DNA of 64,000 nt from Pedobacter jeongneungensis (GCF_000633455.1 NZ_AYMG01000037.1:1-64000), one strand, 5' to 3'; numbered from the stretch's first letter, positions 1 through 7,301 are shown. A program made the numbers and translations. The notes: generated by a model from the sequence alone, not told the origin.

Positions 1-28
1 AAGCTATAGCAGGACGAGACAGAGGTTC

Positions 29-558
29 TTAGGTAGTTTTTCGGGGACTAGCATCGACGCTTTCCTCTACCCCCCTTGAACTCATTTTCCTTATAACGAT
101 CCTATAAAATATTTTACGAACCATAGTTCCTAATTCCTTAAGTTCATCAATCTTAATTGTAGTTTTATCACTTTTGCAAGCTGCAAATGCAAATTTAAGC
201 TGCTGCTCAATTGGTAATTCATTTTTTTGTGGATAGGCCTTTAATACATATTTATCCCTGCCATCAAGATATGCGAAGCATGTTTCATAATTAACCGCTT
301 AAATATTATGCATAAACTGGTTTCTAACCTCCATAAAGGTTTGAAATTTAGTTTTTTCGGCGGAGTCTAAGGCCTCGATCTCGATTAGCAATGTAACTTT
401 TTGATTAAAACTTATCGGATTGCTCTTGTTGCCAAGTACCTTGCTGTTTTTTATATCCTTAATATCCAGCAAGGTGCCAGAAAAATTGAAGTTAAATTTT
501 CAACTACGAGAGCATATTGAAGCACCTCTGAACGAGTGTTGATACCTATGTACGGCAT
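29..558 (-). pseudogene. Broken HEPN-like gene (frameshift plus premature stop)
   Basis: Reading the minus strand from an ATG at 558 gives MPYIGINTRSEVLQYALVVE and onward to about 480. There the frame must shift by one base to continue as a coherent protein (LLDIKDIKNSKVLGNKSNP). The second frame contains EVRNQFMHNI, in which RNQFMH fits the R-x4-H motif of HEPN domains. It then meets an in-frame TAA at 299-301, followed by more protein-like sequence (YETCFAYLDGRDKYVL) to a stop at 29-31. Two lesions in about 175 codons indicate a decayed gene, unless they are sequencing errors. HEPN proteins are often RNases or toxins in defence and toxin-antitoxin systems; assignment here rests on the motif and overall look only. 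It belongs to the accessory block ending at 4560. Confidence 0.6.
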
Positions 559-656
559 TTTGATAGCGATTATTTAGGTTGATTATTTAGGTTCGTTTTT
601 TGAGATTAATGAATTGGTATTTGATAAAGGACTTTGTACCAGCATAAACCTGGTGA

Positions 657-2033
657 TCACATATTTTCCTTTATTAAAAGTTTTGACAGCGGATCTTTAT
701 AATACATTGACTTTTGCAGTGCTTCCTTTATCTCTTTTTCATGGTAGTTTTGTATCAATATAATTAGGCTCATTAGACCTTCTTGTATCATTTGTTCTGC
801 TTCATCTACTATTAATTTGTTTTTTTCGTTTTCTTGCACAAGAGAATTCCCGTGGACTATAGTGCTTCTTAAATCATAAAAGCTTGATAATTTCTTAAAT
901 GGCACTTCACTTGCATTATGCTCATGTATTAAGTTAATTAATTTAATTTTAATTTGGAGACCTACAACCTCTGATTTAGTCGTGGCAATCATTGTTTCAA
1001 AAGCTATTGCTAACTCAATGGTTCTATCGCTTATATTCCGTGAATGTTTTGATTTCATTAATCTACTCAATGACGTATCTATAAGAGGGGAAATCTTTTT
1101 AAGGGATATTGATTCAATTTTTTTATGTATATTTTTAATTCTATCTGACAACAAATCCAAATCATTGTAACGACCTATCGCTTTTAACGATAATTCAAAA
1201 CGTGGTAACGAGCCAATGTTTTGAATTATTGGCCAATCAGTGGTGTATGTAAAAAATTGGCCTATTGAAAAATAGCCACCAATAGATAGATACAAAGTCA
1301 ATCTCAATTTTTTTATATAATCGTCGTAAAAAATATTAGTTGTTGCTGAATAACGATTAAAATCCTCAAATTCACTTTTTGGATAAGAAATTTTCACAAC
1401 TAAGGCATAATCTGTTGCATTCAGTTGATAATCATTTGTAAAATGACTAGTACCAAATTTAAGTGTAAAATCCTTGGCCACCTTTTCACCAATTTTTTTA
1501 ATAATTGCTAAGGGCGCTATTTTAATTTCTTCGACGGTACCATAAACGCCAGATAGATGAATATATAGTGTATAATCCACTGTTTGTTTATTTAGAAAAG
1601 TTAGGAGTTCTGAAAATGCAATCTCAAAATTCGATACCTCGGCATTAACCGTATGTCCCCCCAATACAAATATTCTTGTAATGAATGCTGCTGGTAAACT
1701 GTTAATTATGTCAAAATTACCCCTTGTCGAACCAACTTTGGCATTGTTATACCATTTTCCACTACTGCTCATCAAGTCACATAATTCTTTTGTACTTTCA
1801 AATGACTCAATAACTTCAGTTATTGCCATTCGCATTATACTTTCATCTATGATTTGTCCTGGAATTACCGATCCGTGTTGTCGCCCATTAATAGGTGTAT
1901 TCTTCACGGTAAAGTATCCCCTTTTTATCGCAAGATTATAGAACTGACTAGTAACTAATGGAATAACATTTCCCATTAACTCTTTTATAACTTCACTTAA
2001 AAGGGTTTTAAGTTTAATTTCAAAGTTCTCCAT
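657..2033 (-). CDS. Protein with C-terminal Apea-like HEPN motif
   Basis: This is a 458-residue soluble protein without signal peptide or membrane segments. Its C-terminal third (about residues 330-440) is helical and contains YDLRSTIVHG, so R389 and H394 form the R-x4-H signature of HEPN domains in the form seen in Apea-like HEPN proteins. The N-terminal 300 residues are beta-rich and I do not recognise them; they may sense or bind a ligand. HEPN proteins of this type are commonly RNases in anti-phage defence, but nuclease activity here is inferred only from the motif. The neighbourhood (broken HEPN gene, serine recombinase, recombinase fossil) is typical of a defence-bearing mobile region. 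No partner antitoxin is evident next to it. Confidence 0.6.
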   Translation of the reverse strand: MENFEIKLKTLLSEVIKELMGNVIPLVTSQFYNLAIKRGYFTVKNTPINGRQHGSVIPGQIIDESIMRMAITEVIESFESTKELCDLMSSSGKWYNNAKVGSTRGNFDIINSLPAAFITRIFVLGGHTVNAEVSNFEIAFSELLTFLNKQTVDYTLYIHLSGVYGTVEEIKIAPLAIIKKIGEKVAKDFTLKFGTSHFTNDYQLNATDYALVVKISYPKSEFEDFNRYSATTNIFYDDYIKKLRLTLYLSIGGYFSIGQFFTYTTDWPIIQNIGSLPRFELSLKAIGRYNDLDLLSDRIKNIHKKIESISLKKISPLIDTSLSRLMKSKHSRNISDRTIELAIAFETMIATTKSEVVGLQIKIKLINLIHEHNASEVPFKKLSSFYDLRSTIVHGNSLVQENEKNKLIVDEAEQMIQEGLMSLIILIQNYHEKEIKEALQKSMYYKDPLSKLLIKENM

Positions 2034-2058
2034 ATTTCGACGTTAGTTGTTCTATCTT

Positions 2059-2150
2059 TTAAAGATTTTCATTGATTATTTTATAAAATCTTGTTTTACG
2101 CCCAATATTAAAAGCTTTCATAATACCCTCTAATAATCGTTTTTTGAGAG
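2059..2150 (-). pseudogene. Fossil 3' end of a serine recombinase
   Basis: On the minus strand this piece translates to EGIMKAFNIGRKTRFYKIIN followed by a few residues and a stop at 2059-2061. It is nearly identical to the last 20 residues of the intact recombinase at 3591-4154 (EGIMKAFNIGSKTTFYKII). The nucleotide match is visible directly (aaaagctttcataat in both). No recombinase sequence continues upstream, because 657-2033 and 2266-2934 occupy the flanks. It is therefore the remnant of a second recombinase copy, evidence that the block was assembled by repeated insertion or recombination. It covers most of the 2034-2265 gene-free stretch. Confidence 0.8.
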
Positions 2151-2265
2151 TTATTAACCTAGAATCCTTAGCTCATATAAAACTGTGGACATTAATCGGG
2201 TTTACCCTCATTATATATTTTCAATTGAATCATGAAAATGTTCTATAGCTATTCATTATATCAAA

Positions 2266-2934
2266 CTATTTAGCTTTACCCCATGGAAAAAAGAAATTAC
2301 TATCAACATTTTCGCGCCAATACAAGTCTGGAGCTGTTTTATTTTCAATAGCAACTCTTGTTGTTGCAATGGTAATTGATTTTAGATTATGTGGCAAGTA
2401 ACCATGTTTAATTAGTTCCTCTTTAAGTATAGACAAAAAGTCTCCGGTCATAGCGAAATCATCAACTATTAGTAGTTTTCGTTGAGTATCGACAAAAAGT
2501 AGTTCTGGTATAAGTAGTTGCCATTTTTTAGTGGTTAAGATTCTGTAACCCACAACATTGTCAAAATAATCAAAATTTGACCAAGTGGATATCCCTACCA
2601 TTACAGGTAGGCTATCTTTAATAAATTCGTTTTCTAAAACGTTGGCAAACGTTGCTCCTCTTAGACCAGGAGCAAAAATAACATCTGGACGGAAGCCCAA
2701 TTCTAATAAATCACTTTTCAATTCATTTGCACACGATAAAATATCTTGGAAATCAATTGATCGCTTTTGTCTCTCAAGATCTTGAAATTGTATATTTAAT
2801 AAAGTCTGCTCTTTTGTTATTGCGTTTAGTTTTTCCTCGGATTTAGCAGCTTTTATGCCATAATAAATTGTAAGCCCAAACCCGACAATTGTTAAAATGC
2901 CTAATAATATATTATAAGTTTTTTCAATTTCCAT
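2266..2934 (-). CDS. Membrane-anchored phosphoribosyltransferase-like protein
   Basis: The 222 residues divide into three parts. Residues about 7-29 form a transmembrane helix (LLGILTIVGFGLTIYYGI). A charged, probably coiled-coil linker covers about 30-60. A phosphoribosyltransferase-fold domain follows, with a PRPP-loop-like segment LLIVDDFAMTGDFL near residues 153-166 (hydrophobics, two acidic residues, then TG). Such proteins bind phosphoribosyl pyrophosphate and transfer to a base, or act as regulators. Membrane anchoring is unusual for salvage enzymes. Several defence systems, including some retrons, carry phosphoribosyltransferase-like effectors, and the HEPN neighbours make a defence or signalling role plausible, but no reverse transcriptase or nucleotide cyclase is present in the window. 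Confidence 0.6.
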   Translation of the reverse strand: MEIEKTYNILLGILTIVGFGLTIYYGIKAAKSEEKLNAITKEQTLLNIQFQDLERQKRSIDFQDILSCANELKSDLLELGFRPDVIFAPGLRGATFANVLENEFIKDSLPVMVGISTWSNFDYFDNVVGYRILTTKKWQLLIPELLFVDTQRKLLIVDDFAMTGDFLSILKEELIKHGYLPHNLKSITIATTRVAIENKTAPDLYWRENVDSNFFFPWGKAK

Positions 2935-3032
2935 GATGCGTTAATTTGATCTTTATTCGAGATTTTGATTATAATTTACTCCAATGTTAACGGTAGATGT
3001 ACAGCAGTTCAATACTCATAAAATCCCTCTTT

Positions 3033-3324
3033 TTAACTATTTTCATCTTTATTCTTATAATTACCTACACCAGGTAAAACATATCCAATAAGGCCACCAA
3101 TTATAGTTGCAATAGTTTCCCCCACCAAAATTTTCTCTATTCCTAGAATAATGATTGCCGGAATAATAATTGCTACACAGGTAAATTGAATTACCCTGGG
3201 CACCGATACCTGATGGTTTTCCGCTAGCAGCCGTCCTACGCAAGCTACGAACTAATATTCCAACGATAACGAGCAGCATTATCGCACTCATTATAACTTC
3301 TATTAACACTTTATTTTCTGTCAT
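3033..3324 (-). pseudogene. Frameshifted small two-helix membrane protein
   Basis: From the ATG at 3324 the frame reads MTENKVLIEVIMSAIMLLVI and on to GILV, a good first membrane helix. After about 3250 that frame degenerates into Ser/Asn/Tyr/Cys-rich sequence. The next frame instead gives GRLLAENHQVSVPRVIQFTC followed by a very hydrophobic stretch and GLIGYVLPGVGNYKNKDENS, ending at a stop at 3033-3035. Joined, the two frames give a protein of about 95 residues with two membrane segments. One indel near 3250 therefore disrupts the gene. A programmed shift cannot be excluded, but the neighbouring gene at 3361-3576 is also broken, which favours decay. Function unknown. Confidence 0.65.
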
Positions 3325-3360
3325 TTATTCAATTGAATTAATTAGTTGAAATTATCAATT

Positions 3361-3576
3361 TCATTTTTTTTTAAAGGGATTGAATGCAATCCCCGGACGT
3401 TCTCCCAAATTGAATCTGTCAAAGGCATTCACTAAGTAAGCAACAACAACAGGGAAAAGAAATGTGATAATACCCTGCTAAAATTCCTTCTTTAAAAAAC
3501 AGGTAAACAATAATGATAACATAGCTATTGAAAAAATCAATAACATAAGCTTTACTATTGGTTGTGTATCCTTCAT
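3361..3576 (-). pseudogene. Small membrane protein gene interrupted by TAG
   Basis: From the ATG at 3576 the frame reads MKDTQPIVKLMLLIFSIAML and continues to KKEF. An amber codon (3478-3480) follows at codon 33. The same frame then resumes as convincing protein, QGIITFLFPVVVAYLVNAFD, ending GERPGIAFNPFKKK and a stop at 3361-3363. Without the TAG this would be a 71-residue protein with two membrane helices. It sits just downstream of the recombinase and next to another broken small membrane gene (3033-3324). Whether the TAG is a null mutation, a sequencing error or is read through cannot be told from sequence. No homologue recognised. Confidence 0.6.
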
Positions 3577-3590
3577 AATTAAATATTTTA

Positions 3591-4154
3591 TTATTTAAGA
3601 TTGATGATTTTATAAAATGTTGTTTTACTTCCAATGTTAAAAGCTTTCATAATCCCTTCTACTGATCCGTTTTTGCTTTCATAAGAAGCTTTTACCAATG
3701 GGGCAATCTCTTTGTACTTATCTGTCATACCCACTGGCCTACCACCATTTTTTCCCCTAGCTTTGGCAGACTTCAATCCTGCATTAGTCCTTCCAATTAA
3801 CACATTTCTTTCATGTTCGGCTAAGGCGCAAAAAATATGAAAGATTAATTTACCACTGGCCGTAGAAGTATCGATATTTTCTGTAAGAGATCTAAAGTGA
3901 ATTCCTGATTCTATAAGTTGAGTAACAAATTCAATTAACTTTACTGTAGTCCTACCTAGCCTGTCTAATCTCCATACTGTTAAAGTATCTCCTTTTCTTA
4001 TAAAACTTAACAGTTCGTTAAGGTGTGGTTTTTCAGATTTTACACCGCTAACCTGGTCAATAAAAAATTTTTCTATTCCAATGTTTTTAAAAGCATCAGT
4101 TTGTAAATCTAAATTTTGTTCAAACTTGCTTACCCTTGCATATCTAATTACCAT
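3591..4154 (-). CDS. Serine recombinase (resolvase/invertase family)
   Basis: The 187 residues match small serine recombinases. The N-terminal catalytic domain starts MVIRYARVSKFEQNLDLQ, with nucleophile Ser9 and the early Arg. KGDTLTVWRLDRLGRT (around residues 55-70) carries the conserved Arg residues, and the long E helix contains LAEHERNVLIGRTNAGL. The C-terminus holds GGRP and a helix-turn-helix (VEGIMKAFNIGSKTTFYKII). These enzymes cut and rejoin DNA through a phosphoserine link in resolution, inversion or transposition. Length and domain order are normal, so it may be active. It does not itself explain the tRNA-Glu attachment site at 4542-4560, which usually involves tyrosine integrases. 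A fossil of its 3' end lies at 2059-2150. Confidence 0.9.
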   Translation of the reverse strand: MVIRYARVSKFEQNLDLQTDAFKNIGIEKFFIDQVSGVKSEKPHLNELLSFIRKGDTLTVWRLDRLGRTTVKLIEFVTQLIESGIHFRSLTENIDTSTASGKLIFHIFCALAEHERNVLIGRTNAGLKSAKARGKNGGRPVGMTDKYKEIAPLVKASYESKNGSVEGIMKAFNIGSKTTFYKIINLK

Positions 4155-4192
4155 AATTACACTTTACTCATTTTTTATAAATATAATTTAAT

Positions 4193-4498
4193 TTAATGTA
4201 CCACGAAAATGAACGGCATATTGTGAAAAAAATCTTGCCGGTTGTTTTCAAATGGGGTTACAGTAAACCGACCGTTTATTCCACAGAGAAAAGTGTGCAC
4301 AGTCGCTATTTCATTTTTAATAGCCACCCATAATATAGAACATTTAGTAACCTCGAAAGTCGAAACACTATATGGATTTATAATGTGGAAGTTGAATTTG
4401 TTTAATTTTAACTCAAATTGTATCTTTGAATTGTAAGGCACAGAGTTAATCTGCATCAAGATAGCAGTGAGTAATTCGGTGCGCAGGAATTCGGACAA
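4193..4498 (-). CDS. Hypothetical small protein (doubtful)
   Basis: This open frame of 101 codons begins with TTG at 4498; an internal ATG would give about 87 residues beginning MQINSVPYNSKIQFELKLNK. The amino-acid mix is reasonable and alternates beta-like stretches, but I recognise no family, domain or signal. It lies between the recombinase and the tRNA-Glu-derived attachment site, a place where small accessory genes of mobile elements are common. An overlapping plus-strand frame (4242-4436) is equally unsupported. The real gene content of 4155-4540 is therefore uncertain. Confidence 0.25.
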   Translation of the reverse strand: MSEFLRTELLTAILMQINSVPYNSKIQFELKLNKFNFHIINPYSVSTFEVTKCSILWVAIKNEIATVHTFLCGINGRFTVTPFENNRQDFFHNMPFIFVVH

Positions 4499-4541
4499 TC
4501 AATTAATGAATTGAAGATCAATAGGTTAAAATAACTAGGTT

Positions 4542-4560
4542 ATTCCCCTACGGGCTACGA
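4542..4560 (+). repeat. Probable att site: 19-bp copy of tRNA-Glu 3' end
   Basis: The sequence ATTCCCCTACGGGCTACGA is identical to 6328-6346, the T-arm and acceptor 3' end of the tRNA-Glu gene. The rest of a tRNA is absent upstream. A terminator hairpin follows immediately, as it does behind the real tRNA. This is the arrangement left when an element integrates into a tRNA-Glu gene and rebuilds its 3' end. Being downstream of the accessory block, it would be the right-hand junction of an element whose intact tRNA target lies to the left, outside the window. Confidence 0.75.
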
Positions 4561-4592
4561 TCCCGCTTTACGATAAATAGAGCGGGATTTTT
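4560..4592 (+). terminator. Rho-independent terminator behind the tRNA-Glu fragment
   Basis: ATCCCGCT (4560-4567) pairs with AGCGGGAT (4581-4588) around a 13-nt loop, followed by a T-run. It was probably the terminator of the original tRNA-Glu transcription unit, now separated from its gene. Confidence 0.7.
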
Positions 4593-4714
4593 GCTTTCTA
4601 GAGAATATTATCTCCCAGATCAATCAATAATATTCCTACCCCACCGCATAATCACATTTTTAATCTTATTTTAGCATACAACAAAAATCCCTATTACCAT
4701 CTAAAACGCAATTA

Positions 4715-5734
4715 ATGAGCTCCGTATTCAGAACATCCTACACCCAGGATCCAGACACCGTAACCGACGATAAATTGAAAGAAATCATCGGACAACGAAA
4801 GTGGCAAACTGTTGATATTAAAATTTCGGAGGAAGACCTCAAAGAAAATATATGGTTTTTAAACGACGCAGTTGTTTTAAGACAAAGCAGAGAGGGTGTT
4901 CCTTTAATGACGACTACAGCAATTTACGGCCCCATCCATAAAGATGCTAAAGTAGCTTTAACACCAGGCGAAGGAACCGGCGTAACGATATTGCCGAAAG
5001 CACCAACAGAAACATCATTAATTGATGAACTGGAAGCCCTGGCGCGAAATGCAAAAACACCAAAAGAAGGTAATGCAGTTATGGTTAACTCGAACTGGGT
5101 AAGCAGCATTGATGGCGGAAGATTGCCTAACCTCGATCCTTCTGCAAACGTATTCGGCCAAACAGGCTCGTTATATGTGAATGAAACAGCTGTAATTTTT
5201 CCGGTAATTGAGCCTAGCCACCCCGATTACGAAGAAACACTTGCTTTTTACGGAGCCAAACTGCTTAAACCAAGAGAAGCATTTTACATGGGTTTTGAAG
5301 ACACCTTATTTGGCATGGAGTACGATACCTCTTTACCGGATTATATCCGCAATTATGCCATGTCGCCCATAGGTGGCGGAGGCATGTTTGTTGAACACCA
5401 TCCCTTCCCTCATATTTTTCTACCCAAGCCAAATGAAAACGGAAAGGTATTTTGTGAAGCCAAAGTTACCTTAGGGCACAAGGTGAAGGTTATGGATCCG
5501 GAAAAAGAAAACCCCAGAATTATATTCACCACTTTCAGGGTACCTGCTGATGGATCAGCCCTGGCGATTAAACCATCTACCATACACAACGATAGTTTCA
5601 CCAACGGAAAACTGGCTGTCTTTGTTGCCAATACACCGGCAGATACGGTAGCTTTCAGACAAACCGCTCCTTTTACCAACATAGTTGTAAAGGATAACGA
5701 GCCAAAAATAGAGAAGCCAAAAGATTTTAGCTAA
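4715..5734 (+). CDS. Hypothetical protein, possibly cupin-like C-terminus
   Basis: The 339-residue protein has no signal peptide or membrane segment and I cannot place it in a named family. The last third contains FVEHHPFPHIFLPKP (near residue 229) and later AIKPSTIHNDSFTNGKLAVF. Together these resemble the His-bearing strands of a cupin-type metal-binding barrel, but this is a weak resemblance. A middle segment is rich in Gly, Pro and Asn (SSIDGGRLPNLDP). The ATG at 4715 is the first in frame after a stop and no strong ribosome site precedes it. The gene stands alone, between the attachment site and the tRNA operon, and its codon use looks like the chromosomal genes rather than the AT-rich block to its left. 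Confidence 0.6.
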   Translation: MSSVFRTSYTQDPDTVTDDKLKEIIGQRKWQTVDIKISEEDLKENIWFLNDAVVLRQSREGVPLMTTTAIYGPIHKDAKVALTPGEGTGVTILPKAPTETSLIDELEALARNAKTPKEGNAVMVNSNWVSSIDGGRLPNLDPSANVFGQTGSLYVNETAVIFPVIEPSHPDYEETLAFYGAKLLKPREAFYMGFEDTLFGMEYDTSLPDYIRNYAMSPIGGGGMFVEHHPFPHIFLPKPNENGKVFCEAKVTLGHKVKVMDPEKENPRIIFTTFRVPADGSALAIKPSTIHNDSFTNGKLAVFVANTPADTVAFRQTAPFTNIVVKDNEPKIEKPKDFS

Positions 5735-5744
5735 AAAATAGCGC

Positions 5745-5782
5745 CTGATTTACCCGCATCCGATGCGATGCGGGTAAACAGG
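5745..5782 (+). terminator. Hairpin after the 4715-5734 gene
   Basis: TTTACCCGCATC (5749-5760) pairs with GATGCGGGTAAA (5767-5778), extended by CCTG/CAGG outside two mismatched bases. There is no clear T-run, so termination may be factor-assisted. The remaining 280 bp to the tRNA promoter is AT-rich with no gene seen. Confidence 0.5.
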
Positions 5783-6058
5783 ACTTTAATCAACATAACT
5801 AACCAAATATATATTGAACTATGAATTAGCGCTAAAACAAGAAATGATAATTTTTATTTAGACTAATTATAAACAAAGATAAAAAAGGAAAACGAAATAA
5901 TCCAATTATTTTTAAAAGAAATTCGTTAAACTTTTGTTGTAACCACACAACTCCCTCATTATCAAAACGAAATTTATGACAATAAATTTGCTATGGTTTT
6001 TAAATTGTTCCCGGCAAATTAGGATCATAAAAATATTTTAAAAAATATTGCAAATGGC

Positions 6059-6089
6059 TTTGCAGATGTCAAAACAATTTATACCTTTG
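6059..6089 (+). promoter_or_regulatory. Bacteroidota housekeeping promoter of the tRNA operon
   Basis: TTTG at 6059-6062 (-33) and TACCTTTG at 6082-6089 (-7, consensus TAnnTTTG) are separated by 19 bp, the canonical spacing for the Bacteroidota primary sigma factor. The two tRNA genes follow within 40 bp. Confidence 0.85.
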
Positions 6090-6125
6090 CACTCCTTCAA
6101 ACGAAGAAAATTTGAAGATATAGAG

Positions 6126-6201
<76 letters not shown>

Positions 6202-6271
6202 ATTCAGTTGGTAGTTCTCAGTTGGCAGTTTTAATTGCCCACTGAAAATTGGAAATTTGAAACTGAAAAAT

Positions 6272-6343
6272 GGCCCGTTCGTCTAGGGGTGAGGACGCCA
6301 GATTTTCATTCTGGAAACAGGGGTTCGATTCCCCTACGGGCTA
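6272..6343 (+). tRNA. tRNA-Glu (TTC)
   Basis: The acceptor stem GGCCCGT pairs with ACGGGCT (G1:U72), the anticodon arm is CCAGA-TTTTCAT-TCTGG with anticodon TTC, and the T-arm is GGGG-TTCGATT-CCCC. CCA is not encoded. Its 3' end is duplicated at 4542-4560, marking tRNA-Glu as an integration target in this genome. Confidence 0.93.
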
Positions 6344-6346
6344 CGA

Positions 6347-6377
6347 AAAGCCGCTTCAAATAGAAGCGGCTTTTTTA
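6347..6377 (+). terminator. Terminator of the tRNA operon
   Basis: AAAGCCGCTTC (6347-6357) and GAAGCGGCTTT (6363-6373) form an 11-bp stem with a 5-nt loop and a T-run, directly behind tRNA-Glu. Confidence 0.9.
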
Positions 6378-6453
6378 TTGCTTATGCATTTTGGAAATAG
6401 AGGTTCCCGATAGTTATCAAGACCTTTACAGACTACAAAAACCGAATGCTAAT

Positions 6454-7197
6454 TTATTTTAATGCATAGTTAAGGTAACCGCCATCAGCTACAATCTCTG
6501 TTCCTGTAATAAAACTTGCCGCATCAGAAGCCAGGAATAATACTGTTTTCGCAATTTCATCGGGATTGCCGACTCTTTGCAAGGCCGTAGCACCTGCTAA
6601 TAACTCTTTTGCTTCTGCTGTTAAAGCATTTTCTAAACCAGGTGTTGCCACTGGCCCAGGGCTAACAATGTTTACACGGATTTTTCTACCCGCCAGTTCG
6701 TTTGCTGCAATTTGAGCAATTTTATTCAATGCCCCTTTAGTTGCAGAATATACGCTGGCTCCTACATTTGCGGCTGTTGCTACCGTTGAAGATGTAAACA
6801 ATACTGCCGCTCCATCAGCTAAATGAGGAAGTAACTTTTGCAAGGTAAAAAAATGGCCTTTTACATTAGTATTGAATTGTGCGTCGAAATTTGCCTCGGT
6901 AACATTTTCTATTGGCTCAAATGTTGCGATTCCTGCATTTAGGAAAAGGACATCTACTTTGTTGCCTCTTTCTGCTATTGCTTTTTCCAGGATAGAAATG
7001 TCTGCAAGTTTTGAAGTGTCGGCTACGACGGTATTTAGTTTTGGGCTATTTATTTCTGCATTTGCCTTTTGGAGATTGCCGGCATTTCTTCCTGTTATCC
7101 AAACATTTGCCCCGGCATTAATAAATGCTTTTGCTGTTGCTAACCCGATTCCTGTAGTGCCGCCTGTAACGACAACGTTTTTATTTGTAAAATCCAT
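6454..7197 (-). CDS. SDR family oxidoreductase
   Basis: The 247-residue classical short-chain dehydrogenase/reductase has the nucleotide-binding motif TGGTTGIG at residues 11-18, the NAG motif (FLNAGIA) near 88, a catalytic Ser in the TSS segment and YSATK with catalytic Tyr/Lys around 150. The C-terminal ITGTEIVADGGY is typical of glucose-dehydrogenase-like SDRs. Substrate cannot be told. It is transcribed away from an HxlR regulator at 7302. SDR genes next to HxlR regulators are commonly induced by electrophiles or quinones and the pair share the large palindrome at 7251-7300, so control by that regulator is likely. The window's other SDR genes at 13304 and 32434 are unrelated in context. 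Confidence 0.93.
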   Translation of the reverse strand: MDFTNKNVVVTGGTTGIGLATAKAFINAGANVWITGRNAGNLQKANAEINSPKLNTVVADTSKLADISILEKAIAERGNKVDVLFLNAGIATFEPIENVTEANFDAQFNTNVKGHFFTLQKLLPHLADGAAVLFTSSTVATAANVGASVYSATKGALNKIAQIAANELAGRKIRVNIVSPGPVATPGLENALTAEAKELLAGATALQRVGNPDEIAKTVLFLASDAASFITGTEIVADGGYLNYALK

Positions 7198-7250
7198 GAT
7201 TATTTTTTTTATTATTTAAGTCGCAAAGTTAAAATGAATCAATTTATTTC

Positions 7251-7300
7251 AGTTACTTTGTTACGAAAAGTAACAGTAACTTTCGGGTAACAAAGTAACT
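7251..7300. promoter_or_regulatory. Perfect inverted repeat, probable HxlR operator
   Basis: AGTTACTTTGTTAC (7251-7264) is exactly complementary to GTAACAAAGTAACT (7287-7300). Between them lie further GTTAC/GTAAC half-sites, including GTTAC-gaaaa-GTAAC at 7260-7274. The site fills the divergent SDR/HxlR spacer and ends two bases before the HxlR start codon, well placed for autorepression and control of the SDR gene. Confidence 0.75.
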
Positions 7301-7301
7301 T

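Noticed and set aside
2266..2934. Phosphoribosyltransferase-like gene as part of a retron
   Set aside because: No reverse transcriptase or msr/msd-like structure is seen nearby within the window.
3419..3634. A 71-codon minus-strand frame ending in a Cys-rich tail
   Set aside because: It overlaps the recombinase start-to-end region and reads the wrong frame of the better-supported broken membrane protein gene at 3361-3576; its PCCCCLLSE tail is an out-of-frame reading of a hydrophobic stretch.
3591..4154. Serine recombinase as an invertase of a nearby promoter
   Set aside because: I looked for inverted recombination sites flanking an invertible segment and could support none.
4242..4436. 64-codon plus-strand frame near the attachment site
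   Set aside because: No motif, no promoter, and it lies opposite another equally weak frame; nothing distinguishes it from chance.
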